NCBI GenBank assembly: GCA_914767715.1
Contig: OU612065.1
Span: forward strand, 20,212,001 to 20,276,000
From: Membranipora membranacea
Taxonomy: Eukaryota > Bryozoa > Gymnolaemata > Cheilostomatida > Membraniporidae
DNA: 64,000 nt
Direction: 5' to 3'
Shown: positions 1 through 25,339 of the stretch, piece after piece
Numbering within the stretch: position 1 is the stretch's first letter
Layout: every line of letters begins with the position of its first letter
The notes under the pieces: generated by a model
What the model was told of the DNA's origin: nothing
The model's input: only the letters and a program-made list of their open reading frames with translations
Database searches by the model: none
Made by a program: the position numbers and the translations under genes

Positions 1-262
1 CAGAACTCACCACATGTGTTTTTTACCATGGTGGTACCAATACCAAAAAAAGTAATTGATTTGTAGACAACACCTTTTAGATTTGAGAATTTAACCGATA
101 AATCAGCAATAGATTGATCAATCATTTTACATACACTTACCACCAGCGGGTACCACGAAGGCTGTTCTTCCGCGTTGAAGATGTGAATTTTAAGTGTGTC
201 GTTAAAAGTAGTATAATCCACGTAAAATGAAAGCTCTGCATTTTGCTCTGTTGTTATGCAAT
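1..262 (-). CDS. Candidate partial exon at the window edge, unrecognised protein
   Basis: The minus strand is open in one frame from about 262 to the window edge. A strong donor (CTGGTG|GTAAGT, intron starting at 140) would end an exon here, and an AG at about 262 (CAACAG) could be its acceptor, though its pyrimidine tract is poor. The exon would encode about 40 residues including AELSFYVDYTTF and LKIHIFNAEEQ. The alternating hydrophobic pattern followed by an A-x-x-x-P turn resembles the first two strands of a C2 domain, but that is inference from about 30 residues. The frame also stays open through the proposed intron, so an unspliced reading frame or a chance ORF is possible. Any remaining exons would lie beyond the left edge. 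Confidence 0.25.
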
Positions 263-1184
263 ATTAGTCCGGAGATGTTTGTTTTTTGTTGATAAATAAT
301 TATGAATAAATTAATGATTAGCAAGATTATCAATCAGCTGACAAGAGTCTGGAATTAATGAATTTGACACTCCTTGACAGTTAAAAAAGGTGCAATCGGA
401 AACAAGCTAATCTTAATCTCAAATGAGATACATCACACTTGAGAGGAAAGTCCCTCTCTGAAAATATTCAGATACACTTCAATAAACACCAATAAAACTC
501 TATTAAAAACCTAGCTTATACCTCAGAGGGCTTACAATGAGCACACAAGACCCGCCCATCATGCAGGAATAGCGCGTGCCACACGGCTACAAAATAATAT
601 AAACATTACAACAACATAAGGATACAATCAGAAAGTAGATAAGTGGATTAAAAGAATTATGAAAGGCACCGCTCTTAATCACACGTGAACCTTCAGCCAA
701 TGTGGAAAGAATAGCATTGGCACTCTAAAACAATACAAAGCTAGTCAAACCAAACTCAGCTATTGTTGATATCTGAGACGGTGTCATTTGCTTATAAGCA
801 TTTGCACCCGAGAAAATTTTGAGTAGTAATCAATAATATTTTATTATTCTAGTGAAATTCCAGTTTAATTGTATGCAAGAACTTTATAGCTGAATCACTT
901 TTGATAAACCTACCAAAATCTCTACAGTCACTTGTCGCCCTGTGCAATCTCTGGTTTATAGGGGAGACGGATTATGTGGTGGGCTATCAATGTTTTTTGG
1001 TCAGGTCATGGATATCTTGACAATTATGATTGATGGTGTTTTAAAATCATTATGTAAAACAAATGTTCACACTGAAGAAGCAAGCACTCAACATGTAATC
1101 TCTCTAGCAATGCATGAGCAGAACTAGAGCAAAGATACTAAATACTCATTCATTACCTGTTATATGGAATCTGATGATACTGGA

Positions 1185-1214
1185 CACAGAGTAAGGATAT
1201 ATCCTTACTCTGTG
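1185..1214. repeat. Perfect 30 bp palindrome, half-site dispersed
   Basis: CACAGAGTAAGGATA is followed directly by its exact reverse complement. The right half, TATCCTTACTCTGTGATA, also occurs near 34383 and 55260, so this is a dispersed repeat and not a chance palindrome. Confidence 0.75.
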
Positions 1215-2315
1215 ATACTGGAAGAATGAAGAAACTGCGGCATACTTGATTACATACTCAATCTAAATCAAAATTAATTGCAGATCTAATCAAACAAGCA
1301 AGTCAGCTTAGGAGAAGAAAGCAGCAACATGGAATTCATAATAAAATGGTGAAAGAGTTTGTCACAAGATTTTTCTCAACAAATATCTAAAACCGTGAAA
1401 TCGCAGATCTGTCCGAGATATTATCATTTCTCAACTCTCAAAGTTATTGGCATAGCAGATAATTGACCGAAAGCCTTTGATACCTCACCTTTGCTGTACT
1501 ATCTGGGATTATAGATAATATTCAACAGTCTGGTTGCTAACATGACAAGAGTTGGCTTGTCATAATTGTCTAGCCATCGGACACTGTCCCATGGCACAGA
1601 ACAACTAGAGACAGCTACTGGGTTGGGTACCAACTCAGAGACATAGGGCGAAGGACTAATTACCACTTTAATCCTTCAATTTCCAAACAAGTTGAGTGCA
1701 GATTTCACACCACATTCGACGCAAAAACAAACCCAAGTTCTAGATACGGAATTCTAAATGCTGTAATAAATTAAAATTTCAACCACATCTTTCATTCTCG
1801 AATACCAGGTATCAATCGATTATCCTGAAATACAAATACATAAATATATTAAATCACCCTTGGCAAAAATATTTCTTGAGAAATTCTCCAGTAATGGTAA
1901 GATTTACCTGCATCTACCTTTCCATTTCTTAACCCGTGCCAGACACCGTGTTTTACTTGTGTATTCAAGACTGGAAATTGCCAACTGGTTACACTTTTGG
2001 AGACAGTCCAAATTTTAACCTCCAAGAGAAACGAGTCATGTCGCTTGGAAATTATAAAACCATATTTTAATATCCGTAATATTTATGAATTATTGGCACT
2101 CCAGAATATACATAAAAGCACCGAAATGGGTGTAGGAGTAACTAAAACTTCAGTCTGACTCAACATATTATTGTTGACTGTTTGGTGCTAGTTTTATTTA
2201 AGGAGATTAACATACCACTGCACTGCACAGCATACAGGTCTTCAGCTACAAACCATGAGTCAAGCGATGCTTGGAGGCCTTTTCTAGTACACACCCTCAT
2301 GCTCAAATCCGTGAA

Positions 2316-2400
2316 TGGCTGAATAGCTCAGTGTGTAGAACGTCTGCCTTATAATCACTGTTAATCAGATTGTTGTCGGTTCGATTCCATCAAGGTCAGT
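2316..2400 (+). repeat. tRNA-derived SINE head
   Basis: An A-box-like TAGCTCAGTGTGTAGA and a B-box GGTTCGATTCC are spaced as in a tRNA gene. The anticodon arm does not pair and no acceptor stem closes, so this is a tRNA-derived repeat promoter and not a functional tRNA. A run of eight T residues just after it (2400-2408) would terminate RNA polymerase III. Confidence 0.55.
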
Positions 2401-2554
2401 TTTTTTTCAAATGGGTGCTTTATAACTGGAGCATTTTTACCGTAATCTTCTACTGCTATTGAGTTGTTTTCTGAAAGTACCCAACAGCTCAGTGAGCTAT
2501 TGAAATACCTCTCTGCTTGCACTATTTTGCTACCGATATGCAAAAATTTCCGTG

Positions 2555-2582
2555 GTGGGAGGGCGCTTAAGCGCCCTCCCAC
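2555..2582. repeat. GC-rich perfect 28 bp palindrome
   Basis: GTGGGAGGGCGCTT is followed by its exact reverse complement. It is followed by CCCTCCCCGCCACGCCCACGG-type sequence, a GC-rich island in otherwise AT-rich DNA. It is about 150 bases downstream of the SINE head and may belong to the same insertion. Confidence 0.7.
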
Positions 2583-4884
2583 ACCCTCCCCGCCACGCCC
2601 ACGGCGTGTCGATCGGGCTGCGACCGATCATTATGCTCATCTCTAAAAAGTCAGTGAGTGAAATTTTTTAGAAAATACGCCCCTGCCCTCATGGCCGGCT
2701 TAAGATCGTGGAAAACGTTGGCAGAGAAACCAAACAAAGTGTACAGGTGGTAATATATAGTAGTAATTACTAAATACCTCAATACAATTAATAAATAAAT
2801 TATAATTAATCTTAGTCTTTGCCTGTTATGACCCTGTAATCTCATTTGACCGCTCCACACTGTTAAGGCTTTTTTTACTCCTTTTAGACAATAAAATATT
2901 AATACTTGTGGTATTTAAGATCACAATCAGTCATTGCGTTAGGCATATTAGGTTGCCTTTTAATCCAGTAAAGAAATATTCAGTGGATTAAAACAACCAC
3001 TATCCATACGTTGTCTTCAAAAAGATGACATATGCGAGACAGAATTTGACAAACTGGCTGTGTTTACCGAGTTGAGCATGGGAAGTTCTATTCCCAGGTT
3101 GTAAATCGAGTAACAAATCCACATACACACATAGCTCACCAGGGAGAGGGGGCTATTGGGTGGGGAAAAAGTATTTTTTTTGGGTGGGGTGTTTAAGCTA
3201 ATGACAATTTGGTGAATAGAAGCTAGAAGAACTTTTATTGTTGCTGAGCTAACACGCTTCTTCTTTGCGCAAATTTTGATCCAGTAAAAGAGGAAAGAGT
3301 TTACACTTTGTGCTCGACTAACAATAATTATCCCGCAAAACAGAAGATGTTACAGCGAAATTCGCAAGCAATCCTTGACGCAGCGATTTCAATTTGATAT
3401 TTCCCTTGTTCTCAAAAGTAGCATAACCTACGACCCTATTAAAGGTCCCACCTGCACTTTTGAAGTCAACTTTTTCGACATTTGGCCATTAGCAGAGTGG
3501 AAAATACTTTCCTTACATATATCTTTCAGCAATGAGAACAAACATCTTTAATTTTTTGCAAAGGGAAGGATAAAAAACGAGATAAATCATTGAAATAGCA
3601 TCAAATTCCGTTACAGCACCGTGTCAGTAAGCTAGCCCCGGACAGGAGGCTCATATGCGTCTGAGAAACCTGCCAAGTGTACTGAACCGGACTTGGAAAG
3701 CATGTTTATTATTCTAATTTTTGCATTTTATCAGTCAGATAATCTCTACTTATTGTCATTTTGACAAAAGATTTAAATTAAATTACCCAATGACTTTTAT
3801 TAGGCTACTGTCATAAAACGAAGCAGGCTAAGTTGACTGTACTGTGTTTTTAATTTTGTAGTTTTAATTCTGTAAAAGCATGTAATTGAATTGCAGAAGT
3901 GAATTGCAAGGTAAACAGTTATAAACTGTGTCATCGTTCTGTATGAAGTTCCTCGCATATCAAAACAACTCATCGTAACTAGTTCAAAATCATTAGACCA
4001 ATATTGATGCTAAGAATAATGACCGAGAATTTAGATTGTTCCTGTATGACAAACGGTTGGGTGCATATAATTCTCGCCAAAGCTAGATATGTGGAGACAT
4101 CTTGCAAAAACATCCCGCTGATTCAGTGAGATCAATCAGACCTGTGTTCATTTGTATTCACTATTCCATCATTACAATTATGACAGCGCTGACTAAAATC
4201 AGACGGCTGCAAAGGAACAGCAACTCCGTGCCTATGCAAAGATGTACTTGAAATATTAAATTTTGAAAACATCGGCCTTTTTGTGTCTTGAATCTATTCC
4301 CAAATACGAGTCTATATTCTTAACCGATGCATACAATAATGGTTGGGGTTTGACTCCTTGTTGAAAGTCATCATTTTAAAAGAAATAGGAGTGTACTCCT
4401 TGTTTGTTCAATTTTTCGCAATAGGCTTATGGGCTGTAAAAGCTTTCTTTGCTCAGGCTACAAACCGGATGTTTTGATAAGTGGCGATGGATGAGAAGTG
4501 ATAATTTCTGGTAATTGCAGTTTATTGGTTGATTTGACCTTTTCTTTATGGGCTTCTAAATACCAGTATTCAAGTTGTACATGCTCGCCATAAACACATG
4601 AGACATCAACCAGCTCCCAAGGAAATTTGACAATTGTAACTTATATGGCCCGCAAAGTTTCTCAGGTAATGGGGTTGTGTCAGGAGTTGTCCCTTATTAT
4701 AGGGGGCGCTGAACAGATGAGACCATAAATTGGCACTTTTTTATAAAAGCTATCATTGGAGCAGATCACACTTTTTGGTCTGGCAGCCAGGGAAATTAAG
4801 ATAGAAATAAAATGAGGGTAATTTCATAGGCGGATTATGCTGACCCACTTTATGAGACAAAAATTGACTGCGAAAATAATTTGG

Positions 4885-4914
4885 TATTTATTATATTATA
4901 TAATATAATAAATA
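4885..4914. repeat. AT-only perfect 30 bp palindrome
   Basis: TATTTATTATATTAT and its exact reverse complement abut. It lies at the start of a strongly AT-rich stretch (4880-5250) and would extrude as a cruciform easily. No transposon ends were recognised around it. Confidence 0.65.
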
Positions 4915-7444
4915 TATCATTAAAATAAAGAGAAATAATAATATCCCAGCTTTGAATTTTGAATATTATATAAATCCAACCTGAAAATATTGATTGCAGA
5001 AAAAAAAATCAGAATAACATATATATATTTTATGTTATTGTAATACAAAACAATTCTATATTTAATACAATAACTTAATATATATAAGGAATTTTTTTGC
5101 AAAACAAATTTAGCTGTATATTTCATGACACCTTCCTTGCTGATACTGAATTTCATTGTGATTGATCAGGTTTTTATAATCTAATTTATTATTATTTAAT
5201 TTTAATTGTATTAAAAATTAAGATTTTTCAATACTTTTTTATTTCAGCATATAGGTCAGATTTTTGGATTACCGAATAAAAATATCAATTGTAGTTAGCA
5301 GAAACCGAGGAGTTTTTAAAGCAAAAGGTCTCATCTCCTTCCTTTATGGCTTATATAAAACTTTGCAAAAGTATGGTCTCATCTGTAAATAATCAAGGGA
5401 GATTAATCCGAAAAACACAGGGCTACATCCAAAAACTAGAATCATTGAATCCAAATATATTCAATGCCTGCACTTTTTTCACAGCCTATATTGGTCAATG
5501 GAAAGGGAGGTTTGTTTTTAATTTACTAACGATACATCAAAAAACCAAAATCTCTGCTAGTGATGGCTAATATATCCTATAACGACCATTGATGAAACAT
5601 GTGTGACATCCCGAAAATCATTAACCAATTAGCGAAACCCCAAAACAAATTAATGTTACCATGTAAAGTTGGTATAGAGTTTTGCACTTGAATCGAGATT
5701 TTACTTCAGATAACCTACCACAAATGTATCATCAGAGAAAAACAAGTGAATTCCTTAAACCAACATTACACATCTTCTATAGCTCAGCTATCAATTTTGT
5801 TCACTCACTCTTGCGTTCAATAAATTAATTTGAAATTTTAGATGAATTGCACACCAGGTAACATACCTACACAGTCATGTAAAAGAGTGACTGCATTGCA
5901 AAAGAGTGTGACCTTAACCTTCCACATTAATGATGCAATTTACCTGAAAGTTGCCATCTTCAGTTTTCCCCGATTCCTGATTCTAACGATGAGCAACATT
6001 ATTTGTCATTATGGATAAATAGGCTTGATTTGAGACCCTGCCAGGAAGGTGATTTCCTTATCACATGACGAATATCTACTCGACAAGTATGTGATGATGG
6101 TTTTCAATCTGAAGTGGGGCTGGTGGGCTTTTGATGTGGTTTACCTGGTTTTTAACACCATCAATCACTTTTTTAACTTCTTGAGGAGGGTTAATCTTCC
6201 TTTACTATTTTATTATTTGATATTCAACACGTTTATTGTTGAAAAAGCTAAATTGTTTTCACTTGAGTTTGGATATTAATTTTTAATAGTAACCGACTTC
6301 CTGCTGGTGTGACTTGAGTTGTTGATTCATTGTCCCAATCACTGCGTGAGCTAGTGATATTAGTCGAACAAGCCACAAAAATCATTGGGCGAAATCATCA
6401 GGAAAACTGGTATATAAAATATACAAAAGCTGAGTCATAGATGTACAATGAAAGCCTGGTATGTGCACCGGTGTTTAGGTTCATCTTTAGATGACAAAAT
6501 GTTATTGACAGATCAGGGCTTAAAATTCCATAGTCAAATGTATTTTATATTCCTGTTTTCTTTTTGTTGAAATAGTTAATGCTTTTAAACAATTGAATGC
6601 TGATTTTATCTTTTTCAACCAAAACAAGCATCGTTGCTAATGGGAGAGTTTGACCTTAGCTTTGCATAGCAGGCAGATGCACTGATACTCAGATTAAAAT
6701 CAAAACTTCATTCAGGATGGCAGGAATTTTAACTAATTTTACGAACACTCACTATTCCCTCATCTCTCTTGCCTTGTATAAGTACATGTATTATATCTAT
6801 CCTGATTAATTCAATGTATATTACAACCACATTCAGTGTATTATATTATGGAAACAACCAGCAAGACTATGTTGTTATCTTCAAAATATAAAAGTGATTA
6901 CAATCAGTATTCATTCAAAAACACATCATAGACTGCCCTCTTTTCCATTCATAAAAATGAGCAGTCCGTAAATTACCTTTTAATGACTTTGGATATGCAC
7001 TGAGCAACAGTTCCATTTCTAGTTCTAGAGGGCGGATTGCTGGAGCCATATATATATCAACTACTCGGTCATTTTCCGTCTATTGCCCAAATAACACTTA
7101 TCAACCAGACTTATTGTTCTTACAAAGATTAAGCTATTGAGTATAGATCAAACAAAGTTGGATATGTGTTTCTGACCCTTTGACCAAGTCCATCAAAATA
7201 AACATAAAATCGGGAAAGTTTGTCATCATTCAATAATAGGAGGCAACTCCAAAACAAACGCCAATATATTCTCTGTACCGACATAAGTGTTTAGCTCATT
7301 TGCTTATAAGCTTATATCCAATTATTTATCTGTGATATGAGCGGTTGTATATGAATATGACACAAATAAATAAAGAGGAAAAACTGTGATTCTAGATTAG
7401 CTGAAGATCCTACGGTGTAAATAAAGCCTCAGATCTCAACCTGC

Positions 7445-21076
<13,632 letters not shown>

Positions 21077-22083
21077 GATTGCAGTCTGGATAATGGCAGA
21101 TTTGGTGGGTTAAACTTTGCAAACACTGCAGCAGAATTGCGGGTAAGCTTTCTTATATTAAATCACTCAGATCTGTGGTTATGAAATTTTACCGGAAACC
21201 CATCCATAATTCCTATTTGCGCAAGTCCGACAACAGTATTAAGTTTTCTCATATGGAAAACCAAAGGTTTTCGCAGACAGTGTTATCTAACATATAAGAT
21301 AAGACAACTTCGAAGAAAATATTGAACAATTCAGAAATGGAGTTACTTCCTCTTTAGACATGGGAGTGCAATAACTAGGAGATAGACAAGGTAAGGTAAT
21401 GTATTGTAGCCAATTTGTTGGATTGATGTGCAACAGAAAGAACACTACTCAATCATGGGCTAGGAGGCTTGTATTCAGGGTTAATCGTATCAAAGTAATG
21501 AACCAATCCATAGATGTGTACTGGGATGATGTCCTGAGTCACACCCACATCATCCTAAACAGTGTGGTTTAACACAGAGAGCATTTATTTTAGATCTTGA
21601 TTGAATTTCGATTTGGTATATATGTCTAATATTTTATTTCTGAGTTGGTTTACCTAACTTCAAATCAATTTGTGATTTGACTTGTGTGTGATTGAGTTGT
21701 CACATGGCTAGTGATCTGCAGCTTTAGTTGTGAAGCAATGCAACTTGTGATTTGATTTTCAAGGTGCGGGGCCAAGTGCAGGGAAGGTGCAGCTTTGGCA
21801 GCTGTGGTCAGCCGAGAGACAATCTAGGACCATTCAACACAAATGCTGACGAGATTGTATAATGACAACTTAAGTATGGGTATGTTATGTTAGTGCTTTT
21901 TCGCTACCTATAAGTAAAAGGCTAAAGTCGATGGCTAGTTGCTGGTCAACCTATGCTTCTGCAGAGTATCATGTAAAGTAAAGTTCTATTTCTATTAAAA
22001 AAATATTCAAATGAATGCTTCTTTAAATCTCCTACGCCCTATGTCACAGAAATTGATTACATGCAATCATTTCTTATTTGCGG
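21077..22083. other. Spacer between SDHA and the RING gene
   Basis: About 1 kb separates the SDHA start codon from the end of the upstream, same-strand RING gene. It must contain the SDHA promoter and 5' untranslated region. No TATA box was seen at a plausible distance, as expected for a housekeeping gene. No other gene is visible. Confidence 0.5.
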
Positions 22084-22089
22084 TTTATT
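22084..22089 (-). terminator. AATAAA overlapping the RING gene stop codon
   Basis: The final codons CAA TAA followed by ACC create an AATAAA that contains the stop codon. If used, the 3' untranslated region would be only some 10-30 bases long. Confidence 0.4.
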
Positions 22090-23626
22090 GTTGAAGGTAA
22101 GTAAAGAAAACAAAATAAAAAATAATAAACAAAATGCTAGGATTCTCGTACCTGCGTATAAATTTGAGGAGGCTGGCCATCACAGATAATAATACATACA
22201 ACCCCATCTCTATGGGTATAGCCAAATAGCGAAAGACACTAAATCCTCTCCAAGCTTCTCCCAACAAAATACTAATGTATTTTCTACAGATTTTACCTCT
22301 AGTCAGGTATTCTGGAGCAGCGTTCGTTGATTCTACTAGTTTTACTTGAGAAACCTGTGTGGGTACATTGCTCTTCTGATACATGTGGATCAAGCCTTCA
22401 CTGTCCACTATAACCAGGTGACCTTCTGTTGATGCGTGAATCGAGCTGAGGTTTGCGTCTATTGGTAACTGTAACAGGACTGCTGGATCTAACACTGTGG
22501 GCTGAGTGTACAACACTCGATTGTTCCTCACCCTAAGGGTATCCAGTGGAGGCAGCTGGGATAGATCGAGTTGGTATATGTTACTAGATCTGTCAGTAGT
22601 GTATACAACTTTATGACCAAATCCACAACCAAGAGCGAAATGAGATATTTTTAGGTGCTTGATGGGTTCTTTTATGTGAACACCACATCTGCAGTCAACA
22701 AACTCATAAGGGAGCTCCATCAGATGTCTGTCACGGCGATCAACAACCCAAAGGCTATCACGATAGACACATAGCACTCTATTCCGGTACAAAAATCGGG
22801 AAATAAGATTTCGCTGCTCAGTCGACTTAGAATGTGAATACATGATTTTAACTTCATGGTCTATATTTTGTGGGCGGAAAATCTGGTAAAAAACTTGTTT
22901 GCCCCCACTGCAAAGACGAAGGGAGATCGAAAATAGGAGGCCCTCTGGGAAGGGTTGAAGGTTAACCATGTCTTGAATGGTATGGCAGGGAGCTAAAACC
23001 TCAACGGGAAACTCAAGAGGCCAACTAGTAACCAGGTTTTCCTTCCTATAGTGTTCGACATAATTCATTGTTTCGTTGTAAACATAAAGCTGTCCTTCGT
23101 TGAAGATCATCGATGCATTGTAGACTGACTTTGGGTGCCCAAACTTCTTCAGCTCGCCTTCTGCCCGCATATCGAGACAGAAAATTCCTGTGGCATCTGA
23201 ATCAATAATGTAAATTTTCGTGCTGCTGGCAGAGGCAAAAGATCTTGTACCTGATAGGTTGCCTGCCAAATCAAAATCTCCGCGACTTAGATAAGGCTGC
23301 ATGCTAATGTTCTCGAAATTTATTGTAAGACTATCATTCTCAGCATCAAGCTCTTCTCCAAAGGAGGCAACAAGTTCACTCAATTCAACAGCATAGCGGA
23401 ATGTTGGTAGGGCTTGACCTGGGTTAGCATCAAACTCTTTTCGGCAAACAGGGCATTTCAATTTTTCAGTTGGTTCTTTCCTCTCAAGCATATCCTTGAT
23501 GCAAACCTCACACACCTGATGCTGGCAAGGAAGGCAATGGAAGTCATTTCCTGCGCTGAAGGCCAACTCAAAGCATATCGGGCATGTCAAAAGATTATCC
23601 TCTATTTTAGATACAAGGTGCTCCAT
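22085..23626 (-). CDS. RING-finger protein with propeller-like middle and membrane tail
   Basis: A single uninterrupted exon encodes 513 residues. Residues 15-61 form a C3HC4 RING finger (Cys15, Cys18, Cys34, His36, Cys39, Cys42, Cys58, Cys61), so it is probably a ubiquitin E3 ligase. There is no obvious B-box or coiled coil. Residues about 125-430 contain recurring short blade-like motifs such as KIYIIDSD, QLYVYNE, SLWVVDRR, VVYTTDRS and HLVIVDSE, which suggest a beta-propeller, though no NHL consensus was identified. The last 50 residues hold two hydrophobic stretches (around MGLYVLLSVMASLL and ILFIIFYFVFFTYL), consistent with tail anchoring in a membrane. The start is supported by the RING beginning 14 residues later. 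A 5' untranslated exon is likely: an acceptor follows 23652 and a strong donor lies at 23958/23959. I do not recognise the family. The expressed reading frame and ligase activity are inference. Confidence 0.85.
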   Translation of the reverse strand: MEHLVSKIEDNLLTCPICFELAFSAGNDFHCLPCQHQVCEVCIKDMLERKEPTEKLKCPVCRKEFDANPGQALPTFRYAVELSELVASFGEELDAENDSLTINFENISMQPYLSRGDFDLAGNLSGTRSFASASSTKIYIIDSDATGIFCLDMRAEGELKKFGHPKSVYNASMIFNEGQLYVYNETMNYVEHYRKENLVTSWPLEFPVEVLAPCHTIQDMVNLQPFPEGLLFSISLRLCSGGKQVFYQIFRPQNIDHEVKIMYSHSKSTEQRNLISRFLYRNRVLCVYRDSLWVVDRRDRHLMELPYEFVDCRCGVHIKEPIKHLKISHFALGCGFGHKVVYTTDRSSNIYQLDLSQLPPLDTLRVRNNRVLYTQPTVLDPAVLLQLPIDANLSSIHASTEGHLVIVDSEGLIHMYQKSNVPTQVSQVKLVESTNAAPEYLTRGKICRKYISILLGEAWRGFSVFRYLAIPIEMGLYVLLSVMASLLKFIRRYENPSILFIIFYFVFFTYLQQ

Positions 23627-23651
23627 ATTTATTCACTTGGAGACGCTTCTT

Positions 23652-23958
23652 CTGAAACAGAAGATGTTGTGAAAGTGCAATAAACATAATTTATTCATTA
23701 CTATTTCTTTCTTAGAAATTCCCATAGGATCATGATATGGGCGTTGGGATGCAGAGTAACAACATCAAATCTTCACGGAATAAGATGTAACCTAGCCAAT
23801 GGGTTGGTTCTGATCAGAGCCAACCCATTGGCTAGATGATACCAGATTTTCGTAGGATTTTTACTTTCTTCTTTCAGTAACAATGTGTAAGATGATTTAA
23901 TGACATTACATTTTCTGAAAGTGTCTGTCTATAGAACAATTATGTGAGAAATTCTTAC
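23652..23958 (-). other. Probable intron in the RING gene 5' untranslated region
   Basis: On the minus strand a TGTG|GTAAGAAT donor at 23958 and a TGTTTCAG acceptor at 23652 flank this 307-base stretch, leaving 25 untranslated bases before the start codon. It contains the CCAAT palindrome at 23792-23835. The upstream exon would begin somewhere above 23959. Confidence 0.45.
23792..23835. repeat. 44 bp near-perfect palindrome with opposed CCAAT motifs
   Basis: CTAGCCAATGGGTTGG is followed after TTCTGATCAGAG by the reverse complement CCAACCCATTGGCTAG, and only one position pair mismatches. Each arm holds a CCAAT motif. It is about 165 bases upstream of the RING start codon. Confidence 0.75.
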
Positions 23959-24415
23959 CACAGAGTGTGTGAACACTGAACCACTGATAGTCTCTAATAT
24001 ATTCTTCAGGCAGTACGACGCAGGAGTTATTTAGAACTCACTCCTATGCTCAAACTCAGCTTTATACATGAACTAAGACTGATAACATAGTTGCTTACTC
24101 GATCACCTGATATTGATATCACCTGATATTGATATCGCTGTGATTAGAGGATAAATGATTAGATTTTTCATTATGAAATAAACCAGTAGAAATCTACTGA
24201 TTATGATTGAAGGGGGAATTCCCTTTATTATCGAAAAGTTCCCTTTTAATTTATCACAGTAACGAAAGTTGACGATTCATGATTCGATTGAAAGACAACT
24301 AAAAGTACTTGATGGTTGAGATAAGTAAAGTTGCAAAAACTTCCTTGTGCGATATTCACCCTGTTGATTGAATACTCTGTCTGGTCAGTCCTTCATCAGT
24401 TTCATAAGAGCAGTG

Positions 24416-24515
24416 TGCATCTAGATTAAGTTTAATCCATTTGCCTGCATTCCAATGGATTGGGAGCAACTCCGAATGCAGGCAAATGGACATAACTTGG
24501 TCTAGTGTGCATCAG
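24416..24515. mobile_element. MITE family A, palindromic copy 1
   Basis: CCATTTGCCTGCATTC and its exact inverse GAATGCAGGCAAATGG flank a short spacer (about 20-25 bases). The match extends outward, with gaps, through TAGA..AAGTT to TGCA. A second palindromic copy is at 61738-61865, and half-copies lie near 49828 and 50180. Confidence 0.7.
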
Positions 24516-25134
24516 ACTACGGTTGCCTCCTAACCTCTCTGCCTCTCCCCCTTGCCTCCTAACCCCCTTTTGCCTCTCTAACTCCTTGCCTAACCTATGG
24601 CTGTTTTTACGCAGATTTATTTTTAATCTGTAGCAACCGGCCCAGCTCAACATTTCATTTCCAGTGATTCAAACTGTAAAATAATTCACTAAATATAACA
24701 TAGCCACTGCCTCCCAGGTATCAGGCTATGTATTATAATACTGGTCTTATAAGACTTTGGATTACAAACTGATATGCTCATGCAATTCTTGAGCAATTAT
24801 TTGAACTTATATTGATGTTTCTTTTGTTTGCAGCTTTACACCTGTGAAAGACATTTGATCTTCACTGTGTCCAAAAGAGCATTACAGTTTGGCAACAAAT
24901 CCTCACATTCTAACTGGTCTTGAGGTCAGCTAGGTGTGATTCATTACAATTTAAGTTGATATGTTCTCCTCATAGCATTCCTTGATTTTCAGCATCTCTG
25001 TACCACATAGCCACATCGACACATCACCACCTGCACACTAAACATTACGCTATTATAAAAAAATCCTTACGATCATTTATAGTCTCGATACTCTGTGATA
25101 CCCTGCAAGAAACCTTGATGTTATTCAATTTATT

Positions 25135-25299
25135 TGTGTCCGGTATCATCGATATAGGTCTACGGACTGTATACCAAAGTGGCACAGGAGCATTTGAGGT
25201 CGGATACCCTTCCTGACACCACCGTGATCCACCGGGAATCGAACATGGGACCTCTCGATTGACAGACCAATACCCTATCTATTAACCCACGGTCGCTCC
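25135..25299 (-). repeat. tRNA-derived SINE, second family
   Basis: Read on the minus strand it starts GGAGCGACCGTGGGTTAATAG (A-box region) and has the B-box TGTTCGATTCCC, then CGGTGGATCACGG and the body motif GTGTCAGGAAGGGTATCCG. AGGAAGGG-ATCCG bodies recur in tRNA-derived SINEs of several invertebrates, to my knowledge. Its body differs from the SINEs at 32692 and 51835. Confidence 0.6.
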
Positions 25300-25339
25300 C
25301 TAAACATTATACTATAATAGCCATTCTTTTATTCTACCA

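Larger units (their letters stand above)
263..7444. other. Intergenic region downstream of SDHA
   Basis: No protein gene was recognised. Short ORFs on both strands (60-78 residues) lack domains, splice context or composition that would support them. The region holds a perfect 30 bp palindrome at 1185-1214, a tRNA-derived SINE head at 2316-2400, a GC-rich perfect palindrome at 2555-2582, and an AT-only palindrome at 4885-4914, each listed separately. Otherwise it is ordinary AT-rich unique-looking DNA. Confidence 0.5.
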
